Origin: Enterobacter sp. RHBSTW-00994
GTDB taxonomy: Bacteria; Pseudomonadota; Gammaproteobacteria; Enterobacterales; Enterobacteriaceae
Length of the DNA: 64,000 nucleotides
Reading direction: 5' to 3'
Assembly: GCF_013782625.1 (NCBI RefSeq)
Contig: NZ_CP056199.1
Span: forward strand, 390,588 to 454,587
Made by a program: the position numbers and the translations under genes. Shown here one piece after another: positions 59,395 through 64,000 of the stretch. Below the pieces are notes generated by a model, which was not told the DNA's origin, ran no database searches, and saw only the letters and a list, made by a program, of their open reading frames with translations. The stretch's first letter is position 1; the number at the start of each line of letters is the position of its first letter.

Positions 59395-61473
59395 TTAATT
59401 TTTGATGCGGTATATCTCCCCCGATAAAAAGTCCGGCCAGTTTTTTTCAAAATAATTACCATGTATATCCGGGAAATTACGCAGTGGTTTTCTGCGAACA
59501 ATGAATTCAGCATCCTGGAACGTCACCGTTAGCTTATGCTGCTTATCGCTGACCTTCTCCGGGCGAAAACGCCACGATGCTTTTGGCCCTAATCGGGTTA
59601 GAGGCAGACATGTTCCCTGATTATCAAGGACAATGCGCGCACCACGACTCCCGCCACCGCCGGCAAGATAGTGGTCCAGTGTGGTTAATATCGCTGCGGA
59701 TGCTAGCGCCATTTGTCGCCACATAAACAACCCAGCAATTTCGGCGGCATGATTAATGGTTAGCCCATTCTGGTAGACAAACTCTGCGGTGATCCTGGCG
59801 CTTGCTGCCGCCTGGTGTGTGCTTGCGGGATGACAGATAAAACCCGCGTGATCGGACATTCGTGCCTGAAGCTGTGAGCGTAAGATCGGAATACTCATGC
59901 CAGTATCATTTGCCAGTGCATGAGTGATGATCCCTGTGACATCACGGAGAGAGTCCGACGCTACCTCTGCTGTCACCTGGCCCATGAGAGTGCTGCCGCT
60001 TTCGCCAATATAGCGAGCCAGGCGAACCGCAAACACCTGTCCGGCATTCAGTGCAGCACCGCCAGGGCGTGTCACACCATGCGTACCTGCAACTTCACCC
60101 ACGGCAAAGCAGCCTTTCAGGGAAGTTTGTCCCCAGATATCTACTTCAATGCCGCCGTTCATGTGCTGGTTGTTCATGGTAAATTGCAGCGGTTTTTTGG
60201 TCAGATCGTGCCCATGCATTTTGTAGAGAGAAATGGAAAGCGGATTCATCTGTTTAAGCCTCTGAATCGGCAAAGAATTCAATGCCTGATTGTTTTCCAG
60301 ATAGGCTCGAACGTCCTCATCAACCCGCGCCAGTGAAAAAGGGAGATCGCCAGGTACAGCTTCGGGATTACGGTTAAAGTCCATAAACACTTTTCGGCCT
60401 AACGACTGCTCGTGTGCAATGGCCATGTCCAGCAAGCTTGAACCAAAGTCCATAATCCGTGATGCGTGGAAAGGCCACTGATACCCTTTACGGAAGATAT
60501 TCGATGCCAGCTCCTGAGTGGTGCGGTAGTAATCGGCCAGAAAGTTGTATTCTGAACCGTTATTGTCGGTGGAGTAGATGTAAGGGATGACCTGCACATA
60601 AGTGCCGGAAAGATTCCATGGGAAAGTACTGCGCGGAGTACCAATACCGAACTGGCTCTCGGTAATGTTGGCGAGCGTCAGCCCCTCTTCCAGTGCCAGC
60701 CCCAATGAACCGAAACACTTATTCGGATAGACGCTGTCACGGTAGAGTTCGCCAGGACCGCCAGTCGCTAGCACCACATTAGGTGTCATGACGATAGCCA
60801 ATCCCCACGCATTATGGGCGCGCGAGTTGGTCACCAGAACTGCGCCGATGACTCGTTCTGTTCCCTCGTCATCGCTGTGGCGGAGCAGTTTGATAACGGT
60901 AGCGCTGGTTAACAATGGGATATGAAGGCGTTTTACCTCCTCCAGCAGGACTTTCACCATCAGTCTTGAGGTGCGTGGCCCACAGGATGTCGCCCGCCCG
61001 GCTTCATCGTGGTCGGTCTGATAACGAAGAATTGCACCAAAGCGATCTTCCGGAAGTTCCAGACCAAGATATTGTAACCCCCCCAGTGTGTGCAGTGAGC
61101 CAACCGCTTCCACATACGCTGTGTCGAGATCCATCGCTCCACCGCTGGCAAGCGCATCCGCAAGCCTCATAAAGCTATCGCCATTACCTGCGGTTGCCGC
61201 GGTAAAGAGGGTTTGTTTATCTGAACCGGAGCATGCGGATGTCCCCATATACAAACCTGCTGTTGCCAGCAGCACTTTCTGTTTACGCCGTTTTAGCTCA
61301 ATGGCGGCGCGTAAACCTGCAGCACCGCTGCCAACTACCAGAGCATCAGCATGCCATACTGGCCAGGTGAGCCCTTCAAGTGTCAGCGTTGACTCAGGTT
61401 CAGCATGATCAAACCCTTTTGGAAAGGAGACATGCGTCAGCGCATCAAGGATTGCATCATTCGTGTTGCTCAT
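59395..61473 (-). CDS. Soluble FAD-dependent oxidoreductase, fumarate reductase/succinate dehydrogenase flavoprotein family
   Basis: A 692-residue cytoplasmic protein without signal peptide or cytochrome and FMN-binding domains. The dinucleotide motif is VVGSGAAGLRAAIEL (GSGAAG at 48-53). Late segments HMNGGIEVD and GTHGVTRPGGAALNAGQ parallel the FrdA active-site His and Arg regions. The FrdA covalent-FAD histidine position is replaced in MGTSACSGSD, so FAD should be non-covalent. A C-terminal helical domain is present. It probably reduces or oxidises a C-C bond in an organic acid or its CoA ester. It overlaps the CoA-transferase gene by 4 bp, so they are coupled. The substrate is unknown. 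Confidence 0.85.
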   Translation of the reverse strand: MSNTNDAILDALTHVSFPKGFDHAEPESTLTLEGLTWPVWHADALVVGSGAAGLRAAIELKRRKQKVLLATAGLYMGTSACSGSDKQTLFTAATAGNGDSFMRLADALASGGAMDLDTAYVEAVGSLHTLGGLQYLGLELPEDRFGAILRYQTDHDEAGRATSCGPRTSRLMVKVLLEEVKRLHIPLLTSATVIKLLRHSDDEGTERVIGAVLVTNSRAHNAWGLAIVMTPNVVLATGGPGELYRDSVYPNKCFGSLGLALEEGLTLANITESQFGIGTPRSTFPWNLSGTYVQVIPYIYSTDNNGSEYNFLADYYRTTQELASNIFRKGYQWPFHASRIMDFGSSLLDMAIAHEQSLGRKVFMDFNRNPEAVPGDLPFSLARVDEDVRAYLENNQALNSLPIQRLKQMNPLSISLYKMHGHDLTKKPLQFTMNNQHMNGGIEVDIWGQTSLKGCFAVGEVAGTHGVTRPGGAALNAGQVFAVRLARYIGESGSTLMGQVTAEVASDSLRDVTGIITHALANDTGMSIPILRSQLQARMSDHAGFICHPASTHQAAASARITAEFVYQNGLTINHAAEIAGLFMWRQMALASAAILTTLDHYLAGGGGSRGARIVLDNQGTCLPLTRLGPKASWRFRPEKVSDKQHKLTVTFQDAEFIVRRKPLRNFPDIHGNYFEKNWPDFLSGEIYRIKN

Positions 61474-63020
61474 ATGCTCTCCTCCATTGGCGTGAAAAGT
61501 GCGGTATCCATGAGCCGGGGTTGGTTAATGAGCGGCTGGAACGCCATGAAGGGTAAAATATCGCGCTCTATCTCAATTCCTGGGGCAATCTCAATTAACT
61601 CGACGCCTTGTTCGGCCAGACGGAAAACGGCACGTTCCGTGATATACAGAACTTCTTGCCCTTTTTGCCGGGCGTACTGGCCACTGAAGGTGATTTTCTC
61701 CACCTGCGTCACGAGTTTGGGGACCTGACCAGGCTGGAGGATAGCGAGGCCATCGGGCGTGACATTAACCTTACTTCCTTTGGCATCAAATGTGCCGCAG
61801 AAGACCACTTTACGGGCATTCTGGGCAATCTCCAGGAAACCGCCTGGGCCAATTAAACTTCCATTAAGGTGTGAGACATTTACATTGCCGTACTGATCCA
61901 TTTCCCCCATGCCAAGGAACGTTACATCAATCCCACCGCCGCTATAGAACTCGAACTGATCCAGCGAAGAGAGAATGGCATCGGCATTGCGTGCGCAACC
62001 AAAGAATGCATCATCCAGCATCATGCCGTTATGAACGCCTTGTTCGACGCTTAACCACAGGCTGTTGTAAGGCACACCTTCGCGTAGGGCTATACCGGGA
62101 ATGCCGCCAGGAATACCAAAACCAAAGTTGGTGGATGCCCCAGGAATCAACTCACGAGCGGCACGACGAGCGATCAACCGTCGTACAGGATGTTCAGGAA
62201 GAGCGATGGCGTCCGTTGAGCAGCGACGGCGATGCTGTCCACTGATGGTCAGGTCATAGCCGCCGAGGTAGGTTTGCGACTGTTCGCGATATTCAACAAT
62301 ACCGTCAACCAGAATGCCCGGGAGTTTTACTCGCCGTGGCTCGATGGCGCCTGTTTCGAGTACATCGCGGACCTGTACGAACACTTTTCCACCGCAGTTG
62401 TGCGCGGCCAGTGCCATTGAGTAGCTATCCATATCAATGGCTTCTTCTTCCAGGCTGACATTGCCGCGCGCATCGGCGTAGGTTCCACGTATGATGGCGT
62501 AGTCGACCTTGAAGGGGAGATAGCGGAGTTTTTTTTCACCGTCAATCTCAATAATCTCGACCAGATTATCCGTTGTTCGGGCGTTCGATTTTCCACCGCC
62601 ATGACGTGGGTCGACAAAGGAGTCCAGCCCTACATGGGTGAAAAGCCCTGGGCGGCCCGCGCCAATTTCCCGGAGCAATGCCTGAATGACGCCTCCAGGA
62701 AAACAGTAGGCCTCGATCTCTTCCTTGCGAACCAGTTCCTGCATTTTGGGAGACCAGGTAAAGTGTCCGGCAATCACTCGCCGGAGCATGCCGGCATGGG
62801 CGAAACGGTTACTTCCTTTCCTGTCTCGATCGCCAATACCTAGTGAGTGAACCAGCGTCAGGTCGCGAGGATGACCTGTTTCGAGGAAGCGTGCCTCCAG
62901 TGCTTCCAGCAGATGGTCTGCTTCTACCATCCCGCCGCCGTTACCACTGATAGCGATGGTTGCACCGTCGTGGATAGTCGCGACCAGCGCTTGCGCTGTT
63001 GCTAATTTCTGCATCGTCAT
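61470..63020 (-). CDS. Acyl-CoA:acetate/3-ketoacid CoA-transferase, YdiF-like
   Basis: A 516-residue family I CoA-transferase with fused alpha and beta halves, as in E. coli YdiF and propionate CoA-transferases. The N-half opens KLATAQALVATIHDGATIAI with the CoA-binding GNGGG; the C-half carries the probable catalytic Glu326 in LSVEQGVHNG. It would activate a carboxylic acid by CoA exchange. An alternative ATG two codons in (63014) has better spacing from AGAGAG. It is 6 bp after the hydratase gene and overlaps the flavoprotein start (ATGA). Confidence 0.9.
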   Translation of the reverse strand: MTMQKLATAQALVATIHDGATIAISGNGGGMVEADHLLEALEARFLETGHPRDLTLVHSLGIGDRDRKGSNRFAHAGMLRRVIAGHFTWSPKMQELVRKEEIEAYCFPGGVIQALLREIGAGRPGLFTHVGLDSFVDPRHGGGKSNARTTDNLVEIIEIDGEKKLRYLPFKVDYAIIRGTYADARGNVSLEEEAIDMDSYSMALAAHNCGGKVFVQVRDVLETGAIEPRRVKLPGILVDGIVEYREQSQTYLGGYDLTISGQHRRRCSTDAIALPEHPVRRLIARRAARELIPGASTNFGFGIPGGIPGIALREGVPYNSLWLSVEQGVHNGMMLDDAFFGCARNADAILSSLDQFEFYSGGGIDVTFLGMGEMDQYGNVNVSHLNGSLIGPGGFLEIAQNARKVVFCGTFDAKGSKVNVTPDGLAILQPGQVPKLVTQVEKITFSGQYARQKGQEVLYITERAVFRLAEQGVELIEIAPGIEIERDILPFMAFQPLINQPRLMDTALFTPMEESI

Positions 63021-63026
63021 TTCTCT

Positions 63027-63803
63027 CTAGTGGTTACTGAAGTGAACGTCACCTTTTTCAGCAAAGGCGCGGGTTGCCTGCTGGCAATCCTGAGTGGCGG
63101 ACATCAATCCGGCTAATAGCTGGTGTTGTAACGCGGCATGTTTGTTCTCTAATGCGAGGATCAACTGCTTGATGTGGGCCAATGCAACGGGACCGCATTT
63201 TTCCAGCGTGGCGAGTTGCTCGGTAATCCAGCCCTCAGCAAGGTCATTTTCAACCACGGCATTGATGAGCTGGGCTGTGCAGGCCTGTTCTGCTGTGAGC
63301 CTTTTCCCCAGCAGCAGCATTTCGCGGCTTAGCGCAGGGCCGACCTGTGCAAGCAGACGTTCAATACCCATCCAGCCGGGAACCATGCCTAGCATCACCT
63401 CTGGTGAGGAAAACTTGGCCGTTGGGCGTGCAATTCGAATATCGCAGCACAGCGCCAGTTCGAGGCCACCGCCAATGGCATGACCATTAATGTTAGCGAG
63501 CGTTAACTGAGGTAAATTGCGTAGCCGGTCGAAGACTTCATTCCCACGTTTAATCCACTTTCTCCCCATATCCAGCGGTGAATAAGCAGACCAGGATTTG
63601 ATATCACCACCTGCACAGAAAAATTTATCGCCTGTGGCGGTCAGTTCGACCAGGCGTAATGATTCATCTTGTTCGATATCGATTAGCAAGCGGTCGAGAC
63701 ACTCGATCATCTCCTCGTTAATGGCATGGCATTTGTCTTCCCGGTTCAGCGTCAGGCGGCAGGAGGCCGCTGCTCTGCTGAGCAGAACAGGTTGCTTTTT
63801 CAT
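63027..63803 (-). CDS. Enoyl-CoA hydratase/isomerase (crotonase superfamily)
   Basis: A 258-residue crotonase. The oxyanion-hole segments are FFCAGGDIKSW (about 61-71) and NINGHAIGGGLELAL (about 104-118). Both acid/base glutamates of hydratases appear conserved, Glu115 and Glu135 (SSPEVMLG), so hydration or dehydration of an acyl-CoA is plausible. GAGG lies 7 nt before the ATG. It is 9 bp from the upstream partial gene and 6 bp from the CoA-transferase gene. Confidence 0.9.
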   Translation of the reverse strand: MKKQPVLLSRAAASCRLTLNREDKCHAINEEMIECLDRLLIDIEQDESLRLVELTATGDKFFCAGGDIKSWSAYSPLDMGRKWIKRGNEVFDRLRNLPQLTLANINGHAIGGGLELALCCDIRIARPTAKFSSPEVMLGMVPGWMGIERLLAQVGPALSREMLLLGKRLTAEQACTAQLINAVVENDLAEGWITEQLATLEKCGPVALAHIKQLILALENKHAALQHQLLAGLMSATQDCQQATRAFAEKGDVHFSNH

Positions 63804-63812
63804 GGTAATTCC

Positions 63813-64000
63813 TCAGCAAAAATGAGCGATGCGATCGACGCTAATATCCAGCGTGCGGTTCAGGTCTTGTTGCCACCAGTAAGTAGAGAAGATTTCCAGC
63901 TCGACAGCGCCACGATAACCTGCGTTTTCAACCAGGTGGCGAATCGACTGGATTTCAATAACACCGTCGCCCGGCATTCCCCGGTCATTGACCAGATCTG
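63813..64000 (-). CDS. Sugar-phosphate isomerase/epimerase-like TIM-barrel protein (3' end only)
   Basis: The last 61 codons are in the window, ending in TGA at 63815-63813. The visible part reads DLVNDRGMPGDGVIEIQ, then GYRGAVELEIFSTYWWQQDL. That pattern matches the C-terminus of xylose-isomerase-like TIM barrels (AP-endonuclease 2 family; IolE, UlaE and dehydroshikimate dehydratases are relatives). It is the most 5' member of the leftward operon seen here; more genes may lie beyond the edge. Confidence 0.75.
   Translation of the reverse strand, partial: DLVNDRGMPGDGVIEIQSIRHLVENAGYRGAVELEIFSTYWWQQDLNRTLDISVDRIAHFC

Overview
The window is an ordinary stretch of enterobacterial core chromosome. 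Its gene order follows the Escherichia coli 94-95 minute region (dcuA-aspA to rplI) almost gene for gene. Three traits point to the Enterobacter cloacae complex or a close relative such as Lelliottia or Leclercia, rather than E. coli: a chromosomal P99/ACT/MIR-like class C beta-lactamase, a divergent ampR between ampC and frdD, and an entericidin locus with its LuxR-type regulator. This is a judgement from remembered protein sequences; no search was run.

Layout. 1-3.0 kb: edge of cutA, then dcuA and aspA for C4-dicarboxylate exchange and aspartate ammonia-lyase. 3.3-7.7 kb: fxsA, yjeH, the heat-shock groSL operon and lipoprotein yjeI. 7.8-9.4 kb: epmB and its substrate efp; the second modifying enzyme, epmA, is at 17.6 kb. 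9.5-11.7 kb: ecnA, ecnB, ecnR, a guanidine-II riboswitch with gdx, and blc. 11.8-14.0 kb: REP elements, ampC and ampR. 14.0-17.3 kb: frdABCD. 17.6-24.8 kb: epmA, mscM, psd, rsgA, orn. 25.0-25.6 kb: three identical tRNA-Gly(GCC) genes and a DnaA-box region that looks like datA. 25.6-38.6 kb: queG diverging from the nnr-tsaE-amiB-mutL-miaA-hfq-hflX-hflKC-yjeT-purA superoperon. 38.8-44.3 kb: nsrR, rnr, rlmB, aidB. 44.3-48 kb: a lineage-specific chemoreceptor, two YhcN-family stress proteins and esterase yjfP. 48-54.7 kb: the complete L-ascorbate (ula) regulon. 54.8-56.9 kb: yjfY and the rpsF-priB-rpsR-rplI operon.

From 57 kb to the right edge the conserved order stops. An EamA exporter faces a leftward cluster of an ExuT-like transporter, a fumarate-reductase-like soluble flavoprotein, a YdiF-like CoA-transferase, an enoyl-CoA hydratase and a TIM-barrel isomerase cut by the window edge. 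The last four are packed as one operon with overlaps or gaps of 9 bp or less. It looks like a catabolic pathway for a hydroxylated organic acid whose substrate cannot be read from sequence. It is the best candidate here for something undescribed.

I see no insertion sequence, integrase, prophage or CRISPR array. Compared with E. coli the window lacks yjeJ, yjeM-yjeN-yjeO and yjfIJKLM-yjfC. It gains ampR, ecnR, the chemoreceptor and the right-hand catabolic cluster.
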